Below are positions 52,126 through 60,866 of a stretch of 64,000 nucleotides of DNA, piece after piece. The notes below the pieces were generated by a model. That model saw nothing but the letters and a program-made list of their open reading frames with translations. It had not been told where the DNA came from and searched no databases. The position numbers were made by a program, and so were the translations under genes. The DNA is from Streptomyces sp. NBC_01750. Lineage in GTDB: Bacteria; Actinomycetota; Actinomycetes; Streptomycetales; Streptomycetaceae. The stretch is taken from positions 8,062,001-8,126,000 of the forward strand of contig NZ_CP109137.1 of assembly GCF_035918095.1 (NCBI RefSeq). Reading direction: 5' to 3'. Position 1 is the first letter of the stretch. Each line of letters opens with the position of its first letter.

Positions 52126-53412
52126 TCACTTCGCGGGCGGCGAAGGTTCGCCACGGGCCTTACGGTCCCGTCCCCCGGCCGGGGCCGGGTTCTGCGGCGT
52201 CTCCGCTTCACGCGCCCGGCGCAGCGCCAGATAGACCGACCAGAGGACGGACACCAGCGGCACGGCCACCACCGCCCCCAGTACTCCGGCCGCGATAGCG
52301 CCGCCGATGACCGTGAGCGCGACCACCACCGGATGCAGCCGAACGGCCCAGCTCATCACGATCGGATGCAGCAGATGGCCTTCGATCTGCCCGATGATCA
52401 CGATGAGGGCGACGACCATGGCCGCGATGAGCGGGCCTTTGGCCGCCAGAGCCACCACGGCGGCGACCGCGAGGGCGATGGGTGAGCCGATCAGCGGAAC
52501 AAAGGCGGCGAAGAACTCCAGCAGAGCCAGCGGGAGCGCGAGCGGCACGCCGAGAGCGAAGAGGGCCACGCCGACCAGGATCGCGTTGGTCCCGGCCACC
52601 AGCACGATGCCGTGGGTGTAGCCGGTGAACGTCTCCCAGGCCGCGCTGCCCGCGATCGACACCCGTTCCCCCGCCGCCGGCGGAAGCTGGTCGCAGAACC
52701 AGCGCCATTGCCGGTCGCCGGAGTGGATGAAGAAGACCGAGGAGAACAGGGCCAGGGCGAACACGGTCAGGACTTCGACCAGCCGGCCGGCGCCGCTGAG
52801 TGCCGTACTGAAGAGGGTGGCCCGGTGGCTTGACAGGAACCTCCCGATCCGGGACTGGATGTCGGTGAGTGCCCCGGAGTTGAGCTCGAACGGCGGCCCC
52901 TCGAGCCAGTGCTCGATTCTGACGAAGCCTGCCCGGAACTCCCGCACCAGACCGGCCTGCTCTCCCGCCACCGCCTCGCCGACCAGCGTCAGGACCCCGA
53001 GGACGACGATGATGCTGCCGAGCAGGGACACGGCGACGGCGAGCGGTCGTGGCACAACGCGCGCCAGGAGGTCGGCCAGTGGCCGGAGCATTGCGGTGAT
53101 GACCATGCCGAGGAAGACAGCCACGGCGATCTCGTGGAACCGCCCCAGCACCGAGAAGACGGCGTACACGAGGCCGCCCACCACGAGGATCCGCCAGGAG
53201 TACGCGGCAGCCGTCTGAAGGGCGGGGAGCACCCGGGGCTCGCCGCCGGGCCGGGAGCGGGGTGGCGGGCGCCGGCCGCCCGCTTTTCCGGCCGGCGAAG
53301 GGGTGATGCCGCGCAGTGCCTGACGCGACGCCGTACGGATCCGGTGCCGGCGCCCGGCGGGCGGCCCGCCGGGGTCCGGACTGCTGGACTGTGGATCCGT
53401 TGGTGTGGACAT
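52126..53412 (-). CDS. AI-2E family transporter-like membrane protein
   Basis: A 428-residue integral membrane protein. After about 80 cytoplasmic, Pro/Arg-rich residues come two helices, LVVGGLVYAVFSVL and the next two, then a long extracytoplasmic part and at least four more helices including FIHSGDRQWRWF, GYTHGIVLVAGTNAILVGVA and the C-terminal HPIVMSWAVRLHPVVVALTV, a family signature. Family members export small molecules or act as Na+/H+ antiporters; AI-2 export is proven only for some. It reads away from a lipoprotein gene. Confidence 0.85.
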   Translation of the reverse strand: MSTPTDPQSSSPDPGGPPAGRRHRIRTASRQALRGITPSPAGKAGGRRPPPRSRPGGEPRVLPALQTAAAYSWRILVVGGLVYAVFSVLGRFHEIAVAVFLGMVITAMLRPLADLLARVVPRPLAVAVSLLGSIIVVLGVLTLVGEAVAGEQAGLVREFRAGFVRIEHWLEGPPFELNSGALTDIQSRIGRFLSSHRATLFSTALSGAGRLVEVLTVFALALFSSVFFIHSGDRQWRWFCDQLPPAAGERVSIAGSAAWETFTGYTHGIVLVAGTNAILVGVALFALGVPLALPLALLEFFAAFVPLIGSPIALAVAAVVALAAKGPLIAAMVVALIVIIGQIEGHLLHPIVMSWAVRLHPVVVALTVIGGAIAAGVLGAVVAVPLVSVLWSVYLALRRAREAETPQNPAPAGGRDRKARGEPSPPAK

Positions 53413-53622
53413 CCACAAGCTCGTACCACCCTGGGCCCTTCGTGCCACGCCCCCGCGCGATATTCGCCCGAAGGTACGCGGGCCGTGTGGCGTGGGCTGC
53501 CTGCGCCGGAGCGTCATCACGGCGGGGGGCCGTCCGCGGCAGGCTGAGCCGCAGAGGGAACGGAACCGGCTCTGTGCGCATCTGGACAGCGGGGAACAGT
53601 ATGCGAATCGGGGAGGGTCTTG

Positions 53623-54159
53623 ATGACGACTGGCCGAGGTGTGCGGCGCGCGGGGGCCGCGACAGTGGTGGCCTTACTCTGCTGTGGGCTGTTGGTGGCG
53701 TGTGGACACGAGCGGCCGGGGGCGGGCGAAGTGGTGGCCGGTGGTGGCTCTCAGGGGCAGTCGGGGACGGCGGAGGGGAGCACGGACGAGACGACCGACG
53801 AGTCCGGAGCGGAGCATCCCGACCTGACGACCGAGGGCGACGGCGATCCGGTTGTGACGTCAGAGGAGGAGATGGCGGGCTGGTACGACGCGAAGGCCGA
53901 CTTCCGCGGCTACCTCTCCTCGAACGCCGTCAAGTCCGACGACGTCCTGCCTCCCATGGTCGGCAAGGTCATCATCCGCAAGGTGGGGGACCGCAATGAG
54001 GCGCGGATCTGGATGCGGGAAGGCTTCCGATCGGATGAGGAGCACATGCGGCGGGTGGCGGACGCCTTTGCCACGTGGCGTCAGGACGTCTACGACGACA
54101 CAGGCCGGGTGAGCGTCCTCGCCGGTGCCAAGATGGGCGGCACCGAAAAGGACTGGTAG
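53623..54159 (+). CDS. Lipoprotein of unknown function
   Basis: A 178-residue lipoprotein: hydrophobic stretch then lipobox LLVAC at about residue 28. A Gly/Ser/Glu/Asp-rich linker runs to about residue 80, followed by a small folded domain (WYDAKADFRGYLSSNAV, VGKVIIRKVGDRNEARIWMR, FATWRQDVYDDTGRVSV). ATG 53623 follows GGAGGG; TTG 53620 is possible. It ends 29 bp before the convergent chitinase. No known family. Confidence 0.7.
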   Translation: MTTGRGVRRAGAATVVALLCCGLLVACGHERPGAGEVVAGGGSQGQSGTAEGSTDETTDESGAEHPDLTTEGDGDPVVTSEEEMAGWYDAKADFRGYLSSNAVKSDDVLPPMVGKVIIRKVGDRNEARIWMREGFRSDEEHMRRVADAFATWRQDVYDDTGRVSVLAGAKMGGTEKDW

Positions 54160-54188
54160 CGGTCACCTGCCGCGCGGTGCTGTCGGTT

Positions 54189-55241
54189 TCAGCGGCCCTG
54201 GAGGGCCTTGACGTTGTTCCCGAACGTCCAGCCCTTCGACCCGTCCCAGTTGATGGACCAGGTCATCAGTCCCTTCAAGCCGTTGTTGTACTTGTTCCAG
54301 GCCTGCGACACCAGGTTCGGCGACATGTAGCCGCCCCCGGCGCCCGGTTGCGCCGGCAGTCCTGGAACCTGCTTGTCATAGGGAACCCTGATCGTGGTGC
54401 CCTGGACGACCAGCCCCTTGTTGAGGCAGTCCGTCTGCGCGGTGAACCCTTGGACGGTGCCCGCGGAGTAGGAGTCGCCGGAGCACCCGTACATGCTGCC
54501 GTTGTAGTACTGCATGTTCAGCCACCAGAGCCGGCCGTTGTCCGCGTACTTCTTCACTATGGGCAGGTACGCGCCCCAGATCGAGCCGTACGCCACGCTG
54601 CCTCCCGTGACGTAGGCCGTCTCGGGCGCCATCGTCAGGCCGAAGTTCGAGGGCATCCGGGCAAGTACGCCGTCGATGATGCGAACGAGGTTGGCCTGCG
54701 AGGCCGACAGCTGGTTGATGTTGCCGCTGCCGATGAGGCCCGTCTCGATGTCGATGTCGATGCCGTCGAAGTTGTACGCCTTGAGGATCGGCACCACCGT
54801 TGCGACGAACCGGTCGGCGACGGTGCTGGAGCTGAGGTCGATACCGGCCGTCGCACCGCCGATGGACATCAGGATCGTGAGACCGGCAGCCTTGGCCTGG
54901 CACATCTCGGCCGGGGTGGCGACCTCCACCGTCGCGTCCATCCCGTCCTCCCACAGGACGGTGCCGTCCGAACGAATAACCGGGAAGGCCGCATTGACCA
55001 CGTTGTAGCCGTGATCGCGGATGCGGGTGTCAGTGATCGGAGTCCAACCGAAGGGCGGGTGAACGCCGTTCGCCGCGCCGTCCCAGTTCTCCCAGTACCC
55101 CTGGAGCACCTTGCCCGAGGGCTTCGACCTGACCGCGCAGGTGGCGGCTCGCGGTGAACTCGGCGCCGCGGCGACCAGCACCTGCACGACACAAGCCATC
55201 GCCAGGCCGACACCCAGAAGACGTAACCTCCGACCGATCAT
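54189..55241 (-). CDS. Secreted GH18 chitinase, catalytic domain only
   Basis: A 350-residue exported GH18 enzyme. Signal peptide to about residue 33. VLQGYWENWDG opens the barrel, LTILMSIGGATAG is the conserved SxGG strand and YNFDGIDIDIETG the catalytic motif (Asp159, Asp162, Asp164, Glu166). MTWSINWDGSKGW closes the barrel. No binding module is attached, unlike the other chitinase here. The layout recalls the catalytic domains of ChiA/ChiB-type Streptomyces chitinases. Inverted TGGTCCAGACCT boxes lie upstream at 55394-55426. Confidence 0.9.
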   Translation of the reverse strand: MIGRRLRLLGVGLAMACVVQVLVAAAPSSPRAATCAVRSKPSGKVLQGYWENWDGAANGVHPPFGWTPITDTRIRDHGYNVVNAAFPVIRSDGTVLWEDGMDATVEVATPAEMCQAKAAGLTILMSIGGATAGIDLSSSTVADRFVATVVPILKAYNFDGIDIDIETGLIGSGNINQLSASQANLVRIIDGVLARMPSNFGLTMAPETAYVTGGSVAYGSIWGAYLPIVKKYADNGRLWWLNMQYYNGSMYGCSGDSYSAGTVQGFTAQTDCLNKGLVVQGTTIRVPYDKQVPGLPAQPGAGGGYMSPNLVSQAWNKYNNGLKGLMTWSINWDGSKGWTFGNNVKALQGR

Positions 55242-55393
55242 GCCGTGCTCCCTTCTCGCTGTTTCTGGCTATCACCGCATCGAAGGCGTCCATGACGGCC
55301 TGGCGCTGGGTGAGTTGGTGAACCGCGTTGGGTGGGGCGGGCGATCGGGGCAGGCCTGGAGACTCGCGTGAGGTGATGCACCACACGATAAAA

Positions 55394-55426
55394 AGGTCCA
55401 GACCTATCGTTAATAGGTCTGGACCA
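55394..55426 (-). promoter_or_regulatory. Paired chitinase boxes that also form a terminator-like hairpin
   Basis: On the plus strand AGGTCCAGACCT (55394-55405) and AGGTCTGGACCA (55415-55426) are inverse copies of TGGTCCAGACCT, the 12-bp box known from Streptomyces chitinase promoters and matched by DasR sites. Together they give a perfect 13-bp stem (55395-55407 with 55413-55425, loop CGTTA), followed on the minus strand by TTTTT. So the same element lies 150 bp before the chitinase start and 17 nt after the stop of the upstream decarboxylase, and could be operator, terminator or both. Confidence 0.75.
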
Positions 55427-55442
55427 ACCTCCGGGCCGCCTG

Positions 55443-56807
55443 CTAGGACGGTCGCGCGAGCTGCTCGAGCCGGGTGTGCAGCTGCTGCACATGGTCCTCG
55501 GACTCCGGCTTCATCAGCACACTGCGCAGGATGCGCGCTCCCTCCGCGTCGGTGGTCACCTTGGGGTGGCGTGCCGCGAAGGCATGGGCATCCGCCCGCA
55601 GCGTGCTGAGGAACACCGGGTCCCGCTCGGTCATGCCCTGCTGCAGCACGCGTTCCGAGGCCGTGTCGATGGCGGACAGGGCGGCCGGGTCGGTCGCGGG
55701 GAAGTAGCACACGATGTCGAGCTCGGGGGACTGGTACAGCTCCAGGGCGTCCGAGGCCTCGATCAGTTCCGACCAGCGCAGGGCGGCTCGGCGGCCGGCG
55801 GCGAGGACGTTGCCCAGGCCGTCGGTTGTGGGCGGCAGCAGTTGGAAGGTGAGCCACAGGGCCGCGGCCGAGGCGCCGGCGCGGGAGCACTCCAGGCTGA
55901 TCTCGCCGAGATGCAGTTCCGTGGAGGTGAAGTACGTGTAGGGCGAGTCGTGCAGATAGAAGCGGCCCACCTCGGGGTCGGCGAAGATGACCGCGCCGCA
56001 GCCGTACGGCTGGAGCCCATGCTTGTGCGGGTCGACCACCACCGAGTCGCACCGGGCGATGGCGCGCCACGGGGCATCGGGCAGACCGGCCGCTCCCTCG
56101 GCGCCGGCGAGCAGCGTGAAGAAGCCTCCGTAGGCGGCATCGACATGGAGGCGTATGCCGTACTTCTCCCGCAGGAGGAGTGCCTGATGGACGGGGTCGA
56201 TCGCGCCGAGGCCGGTGGTGCCGGCGGTGAGCACGACCGTGCCGACCCGGCCCGTGCGCAGCAGCTCTTCGAGGGCGTCCATATCCATGCGGCCCCGGTC
56301 GTCCGTGGGCACGGCGTGCCCCTCGACACCCAGCACACCGCACATCCGGCCGTGCGTGTAGTGGGCCTCCGCGCTGTAGGCGACACCCTGGTCGGGGTGG
56401 AGTTCACGGGCGACGAAGAGTGCCTCCAGGTTGGCGACGGTGCCGCTGGTGGTGAGATGGCCGAGATGGGTGCCGAAGCCGAACATGGTGGCCAGCTGCT
56501 GGACCACCTCGCGTTCCATCGCTGCCGTGGCTGGACCGCCGTCCAGCGCATGGTTGTTGGGATTGATCAGCATGGCGGTGACATAGCCGACCACGGCGGC
56601 CGGGTGCGGTGGCTTGAGCATCTGCCCGGCGTAACGCGGGTGGAAGAAGGGATAGTTGTTCTTCAGTCGTTCGGTGAACTCCTCGAACACCTCGGTGAAT
56701 CGGTCGTCATCGACGGCGAGTGACGGGTGTGTTGTGTACGAGCCGAAGCCTGCCGACCACTCCTGGTTGGATCGTGCCGCTTCGCGGAGCCAGTGTTGCA
56801 GGTCCAT
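55443..56807 (-). CDS. PLP-dependent aromatic amino acid-type decarboxylase
   Basis: A 454-residue group II decarboxylase. The cofactor Lys262 is in VVVDPHKHGLQPYG, the Asp that holds the pyridine nitrogen is Asp223 in LHVDAAYGGFF, and GHLTTSGTVANLEAL is the phosphate region. FHPRYAGQMLKPPHPAAVVG near the N-terminus is the substrate-side block of tyrosine/DOPA/tryptophan-type enzymes. It would give an amine such as tyramine or dopamine. It is 21 bp downstream of the glutamine-synthetase-like gene in the same operon and followed by a U-tailed hairpin. Confidence 0.85.
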   Translation of the reverse strand: MDLQHWLREAARSNQEWSAGFGSYTTHPSLAVDDDRFTEVFEEFTERLKNNYPFFHPRYAGQMLKPPHPAAVVGYVTAMLINPNNHALDGGPATAAMEREVVQQLATMFGFGTHLGHLTTSGTVANLEALFVARELHPDQGVAYSAEAHYTHGRMCGVLGVEGHAVPTDDRGRMDMDALEELLRTGRVGTVVLTAGTTGLGAIDPVHQALLLREKYGIRLHVDAAYGGFFTLLAGAEGAAGLPDAPWRAIARCDSVVVDPHKHGLQPYGCGAVIFADPEVGRFYLHDSPYTYFTSTELHLGEISLECSRAGASAAALWLTFQLLPPTTDGLGNVLAAGRRAALRWSELIEASDALELYQSPELDIVCYFPATDPAALSAIDTASERVLQQGMTERDPVFLSTLRADAHAFAARHPKVTTDAEGARILRSVLMKPESEDHVQQLHTRLEQLARPS

Positions 56808-56828
56808 GGATTCCCCTTCGTGAGGTGG

Positions 56829-58208
56829 TCAGAGCATGCGTGCGTACTCGCGGAACTCCCAGTCGGTGACCGCGCGTTCGAAGCGGGAGTGTTCCTGGCG
56901 TTTGAGGGCGGTGAAGACCTCGACGAAGCGGGGGCCGAGCGCTTCGCCGAGGAGTTTGTCCTCCTCGAGGGCGCTGAGAGCGCTGCCGAACGAGGAGGGC
57001 AGTGGCGCTCCCTCGGTGCCCGGGTTCTCCGTGAGGGGCGGGGGCGGGGCCAGGTCGCGATCGATGCCGTCAAGTCCCGCTGCGAGCAGGGCCGCGATGA
57101 CGAGGTAGGAGTTTGCGGCGCCGTCGGCGACGCGGACCTCGATCCGGGTGCCGGGCCCGCGCTCGGGCGGGATCCGGACGTAGGCGGTCCTGTTGTCATA
57201 GCCCCAGTTGGCGGTGGTGGGTGCGAGCGAGTCGGGCGAGGCGAGCCGCTTGTAGGCGTTGACGGTGGGGTTGAGCAGGGCGGTGAGCGCCGGTGCGTGT
57301 TCCAGAACGCCGGCGAGGAAAGACTGTCCGAGGCTGCTGAGACCGCCCTCGCCCGACGGATCGGCGAACAGATTCCCGCCGTCGTCGTTCACGAGCGACA
57401 TATGGACGTGGTGCCCGCTGCCCGCCTTGTCGGCGAAGGGCTTGCCCATGAAGGTGGCCCGCAGACCGCGGGCCGCGGCGATCTCCTTGACGGCGTACTT
57501 GAAGAGGAAAGCCCGGTCCGCGGCCTCCAGCGCCGGTCCGTGCGTGTGGTTGATCTCGAACTGGCCGCCGCTGAACTCCTGGTTGCCGGTCTGTACGCGC
57601 AGCCCGAGCGCATGGCATTCGCGGATCAGCAGCGGGAGCAGGCCATCGGGGTCGTGCGCCGCTCCGACCGCGTATCCGGCGCTGTCGTGTTCGGAGTACT
57701 GCCGCCAGCCGTGCGGTGCCCCTGAGTCCGGGGTCAGCAGATAGAACTCCAGCTCGGGCGCGGCGACGGCATGGAGGCCGCGGCGGGCGAGTCGGTCGAC
57801 CTGGTTGCGCAGCAGCCCCCGCGGGTCCAGATGCAGCGGGGCGTGGTTCTTCGACGAGTCCGTGACGTCGGCGAGCAGGAACGCGGTTGCGGGCGCGTAG
57901 CCGGGGATCGCGAGTGTGGCCGGGTCGATCCGGGCGTGTGCGTCGGGCCAGCCGCTTCCCGAGCTTTCGGACAGGTCCAGCGGGTTTCCGCCGAGGTCGG
58001 TGACCATGACGGCCTGGCAGAAGGACAGGCCGGGTCCGGCGAACCGCGACAACTCGCTGACGTGTACCTCTTTGCCCCGGGCGACTCCGTGCAGATCGCT
58101 CCACAGCACCCGGACGAGGTCGATGCCTTGGGCGGAGAGCTCGTCCGCGAGGGCGGTGAGTTCCTGTGGTGTGGCGCCCGGATGCGCGGGGGAGGGTTGG
58201 GTGGACAC
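56829..58208 (-). CDS. Glutamine synthetase-like ligase (gamma-glutamyl-amide synthetase family)
   Basis: A 459-residue GS-fold enzyme. GTG 58208 has GGAAGGGG 6 nt upstream. Conserved parts: VRVLWSDLHGVARGKEV (N-terminal beta-grasp), APELEFYLL, GNQEFSGGQFEINH, SGHHVHMSL, and RIPPERGPGTRIEVRVADG near the C-terminus. This subgroup (PuuA and Streptomyces GlnA3/GlnA4) joins glutamate to an amine in place of ammonia. Partnership with a decarboxylase and, in the same putative regulon, a PuuD-like hydrolase supports gamma-glutamylation of an amine; the amine is not proven. Confidence 0.85.
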   Translation of the reverse strand: MSTQPSPAHPGATPQELTALADELSAQGIDLVRVLWSDLHGVARGKEVHVSELSRFAGPGLSFCQAVMVTDLGGNPLDLSESSGSGWPDAHARIDPATLAIPGYAPATAFLLADVTDSSKNHAPLHLDPRGLLRNQVDRLARRGLHAVAAPELEFYLLTPDSGAPHGWRQYSEHDSAGYAVGAAHDPDGLLPLLIRECHALGLRVQTGNQEFSGGQFEINHTHGPALEAADRAFLFKYAVKEIAAARGLRATFMGKPFADKAGSGHHVHMSLVNDDGGNLFADPSGEGGLSSLGQSFLAGVLEHAPALTALLNPTVNAYKRLASPDSLAPTTANWGYDNRTAYVRIPPERGPGTRIEVRVADGAANSYLVIAALLAAGLDGIDRDLAPPPPLTENPGTEGAPLPSSFGSALSALEEDKLLGEALGPRFVEVFTALKRQEHSRFERAVTDWEFREYARML

Positions 58209-58242
58209 GGTATGCCCCTTCCGGTCGTCCGGCGGCGCTCCA

Positions 58243-58254
58243 TTTGGGCTCAAA
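58243..58254 (-). promoter_or_regulatory. Operator copy 1 of the amine/homoprotocatechuate regulon
   Basis: TTTGGGCTCAAA followed by CG lies 35 bp before the start of the glutamine-synthetase-like gene. It shares TTTGR...YCAAACG with copies at 58360 and 63593. Confidence 0.6.
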
Positions 58255-58332
58255 CGTATTCGGTGGGTCCCTGGCTGGCAAGCCTCCCGCGTGGGCCGGG
58301 CCGGACGGAAGTGAATCGGGTGGCGGGCGGGG

Positions 58333-58371
58333 TTGACGGAGGGTGCGGGAGGATTATTATTTGGATCCAAA
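58333..58371 (+). promoter_or_regulatory. Promoter of the ring-cleavage operon with operator copy 2
   Basis: TTGACG (58333-58338) and TATTAT (58355-58360), 16 bp apart, form a good promoter in very GC-rich DNA. The perfect 12-bp palindrome TTTGGATCCAAA (58360-58371) begins on the last base of the -10 and would cover the transcription start, a position suited to repression. Confidence 0.7.
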
Positions 58372-58406
58372 CGAACTGCGTCTGTCCACCCCACCGAGGA
58401 GACATC

Positions 58407-59213
58407 GTGTCGCTGACGCGCGGTTACTTCCACCCCAAGACGGCGACGGGCATCTCATCACTCATCCCCTCGCCCCCGTGGCACTACTCCGGGGACCTCC
58501 TCACCGTCGAGTACCGCACCGATCCCGCCCGGGTGCGCGAACTGCTCCCCGAACCGCTGGAGCTCACCGACGAGGACCCCGGTGCGGTCGCCCTCATCTG
58601 GGCCGACTGGCAGTCCTGCTCCGGCTCCCGCGAGGAACTGCTCGACCCGGTGCGCTCCCAGTACAAGGAGGCGTTCGCCGTGGTCCGCTGCTCCTACCGG
58701 GGGAGAACGTACTCGCGCTGCGTCTACATCTGGGTCGACAAGGACTTCGCTGTCGCCCGCGGGCTGCACCAGGGCTACCCCAAGAAGCTCGGCTCGATCC
58801 ATCAGACCCGGCCGCATCCGTACGGGGCCGCCCCGCGAATCGAGTGCGGCGCCCGCTTCGGGGCGACCCTCGCGGCCGCCGACCGGCGCCTCGCGCAGGC
58901 CGTGGTGACGTTGCGGGAGGAGTCGGGGACGAACGGGTTCGTCAACGGCCACCCCATGGCCCACCACCGCTGGCTCCCCTCCATCGAGAAGGGCAAGGGG
59001 CTCGCGCTCGACGAGCTCATCGAGACCGGCGCCGCGTCCTTCGAGGCCGGGCAGGCCTGGCGCGGCGAGGCCGAGCTCGAGCTGTTCGAGGCGCCGACGG
59101 AGGAGCTGGCGCGGCTGGATGTACGGGAGCCGATCGCGGCGTACTACCGGCAGGTGGGAGTGGTCTGGGACGGAGGCCGTTTGCTGGAGTCCGGCACGTC
59201 CGGGGCCGTGTAG
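58407..59213 (+). CDS. Acetoacetate decarboxylase-fold protein
   Basis: A 268-residue protein of the acetoacetate decarboxylase family. GTG 58407 has GAGGAG 6 nt upstream and is in the correct frame. LHQGYPKKLGSI holds the Lys-Lys pair of which one forms a Schiff base in known members. PPWHYSGDLLTVEYRTDPAR near the N-terminus is the usual substrate-entry region. First gene of the plus-strand operon with ring-cleavage enzymes, so it may decarboxylate, hydrate or tautomerise an intermediate of that pathway. True acetoacetate activity is not implied. Confidence 0.8.
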   Translation: MSLTRGYFHPKTATGISSLIPSPPWHYSGDLLTVEYRTDPARVRELLPEPLELTDEDPGAVALIWADWQSCSGSREELLDPVRSQYKEAFAVVRCSYRGRTYSRCVYIWVDKDFAVARGLHQGYPKKLGSIHQTRPHPYGAAPRIECGARFGATLAAADRRLAQAVVTLREESGTNGFVNGHPMAHHRWLPSIEKGKGLALDELIETGAASFEAGQAWRGEAELELFEAPTEELARLDVREPIAAYYRQVGVVWDGGRLLESGTSGAV

Positions 59214-59393
59214 CGCCCGCGGCCGGCCCTTGTCGCCCTGTCCGCTGTGCTGTTGTGCGGCTCGATCACGGGGCTCCATCGCGTGGGTTCCGACCCGAAT
59301 CCGCGCCCCACCTCTTCCAGCCCTCGTCCGGAGGACCTCACGGGGCTGTTCAGCGGCGCCCGCAACCGTCATCGCAATCTGGAGCACCTGGAC

Positions 59394-60866
59394 ATGACCG
59401 TACACATCACCGCCGTCGCCGGCGTCACCGTCGACACCCGGCACTGGATCGGTGGCGAGCGCGTGGCCTCCGCCGGGACCTTCACCGACGTCTCGCCCAT
59501 CGACGGCGGCACGCTCGGCGAGATCGCCCGCGGGACGGCGACGGAGGCCGAGGCGGCCGTCGCCGCCGCGAAGGCCGCCTTCCCCGCCTGGGCGGGCACC
59601 CCGAGAGCAGAACGCGCCCGCATTCTGCACGCCATCGCCGACGGCGTCGAGAAACGCATCGAGGACCTGGCGATCGTCGAAACACATGACAACGGCGCCC
59701 TGCTGCGTTCCCACCGCCGCGGCGTCATACCGCGCGTCGCGCACAACTTCCGCTTCTTCGCGGACCGGCTGCTCCAGCTCGGCCACGAGGACTTCGACAC
59801 TCGCGGTCATACCAACCACGTCTCCTGGGACCCGGCCGGCCCCTGTGTCCTGATCACGCCGTGGAACGCTCCGCTGATGCTCGCGACCTGGAAGATCGCC
59901 CCTGCTCTCGCCGCCGGGAACACGGTGATCCTCAAGCCCGCCGAGTGGTCCCCGCTCACCGCATCCCTGCTGGCGGACGTCGCCGCCGAGGCGGGACTCC
60001 CGGCCGGCGTCCTCAACGTCGTCCAGGGTTACGGCTGCGAGGCCGGCAGCGCTCTTGTCTCGCACCCGGACGTGCGGCGCGTCAGCTTCACCGGCTCGGT
60101 GCCCACCGCTCGTACGATTGCCGCCGCGACCGCCGCCAACCTGACACCCGTCAGCTTCGAACTGGGCGGCAAGTCCCCCCTGCTGGTCTTCGCGGACGCA
60201 GAGCTCGACCTCGCGGTCGACCTGGCCGTGGAACAGTACGACAACGCCGGACAGGTGTGCCTGGCCGCCACCCGCATCCTTGTCGAGGACTCGATCGCCG
60301 ACGAGTTCACCCGGCGCTTCGTGGCCAAAGCGGAACAGCTGCGGCAGGGCGACCCACGAGCCGAGGCCACCGGCATCGGCCCCAACATCCACTCCCGCCA
60401 GCTCGAGAAGATCGACGGCTTTGTGCGGCGGGCGCTGGCGGCCGGGGCCCGCGCCGTCATCGGCGGCGGCCCCAACACCGAGCTGGGCGGCCTCTTCTAC
60501 CGGCCGACGCTGCTGGCCGACGTGGCGCAGGACAGCGAGATCGTCCAGGAGGAGGTCTTCGGCCCCGTACTGACGCTGCAGACCTTCGGCACCGAGGACG
60601 AAGGTGTCGCTCTCGCCAACGACACCCGTTTCGGCCTTGCCGCCACCGTCGTCACCGGCGACCGTGAGCGCGCCGGGCGCGTCGGCGCACAGCTCGTCGC
60701 GGGCACCGTCTGGGTCAACTGCTTCTTCGTGCGAGACCTTCAGGCACCGTTCGGTGGCTCCCGCCACTCCGGTATCGGCCGTGAAGGCGGCACCTGGAGC
60801 TTCGACTTCTACTGCGACATCAAGAACACCGTGACGGCACCGAGGGGATGGCAGGACCATGGGTGA
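59394..60866 (+). CDS. hpaE: 5-carboxymethyl-2-hydroxymuconate semialdehyde dehydrogenase-like
   Basis: A 490-residue aldehyde dehydrogenase. Glu256 lies in SFELGGKSP and the nucleophile Cys289 in YDNAGQVCLAATR. The C-terminal NCFFVRDLQAPFGGSRHSGI and GREGGTWSFDFYCDIKN are typical of HpaE, which oxidises the semialdehyde formed by homoprotocatechuate ring cleavage. The ATG at 59394 has GGAG upstream, and 180 bp without a gene separate it from the previous stop. It overlaps hpaD by 8 bp. Confidence 0.85.
   Translation: MTVHITAVAGVTVDTRHWIGGERVASAGTFTDVSPIDGGTLGEIARGTATEAEAAVAAAKAAFPAWAGTPRAERARILHAIADGVEKRIEDLAIVETHDNGALLRSHRRGVIPRVAHNFRFFADRLLQLGHEDFDTRGHTNHVSWDPAGPCVLITPWNAPLMLATWKIAPALAAGNTVILKPAEWSPLTASLLADVAAEAGLPAGVLNVVQGYGCEAGSALVSHPDVRRVSFTGSVPTARTIAAATAANLTPVSFELGGKSPLLVFADAELDLAVDLAVEQYDNAGQVCLAATRILVEDSIADEFTRRFVAKAEQLRQGDPRAEATGIGPNIHSRQLEKIDGFVRRALAAGARAVIGGGPNTELGGLFYRPTLLADVAQDSEIVQEEVFGPVLTLQTFGTEDEGVALANDTRFGLAATVVTGDRERAGRVGAQLVAGTVWVNCFFVRDLQAPFGGSRHSGIGREGGTWSFDFYCDIKNTVTAPRGWQDHG

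Noticed and set aside
52126..53412. Assigning AI-2 quorum-signal export to the AI-2E family protein
   Set aside because: The family is functionally mixed and no luxS or other signalling gene is nearby.
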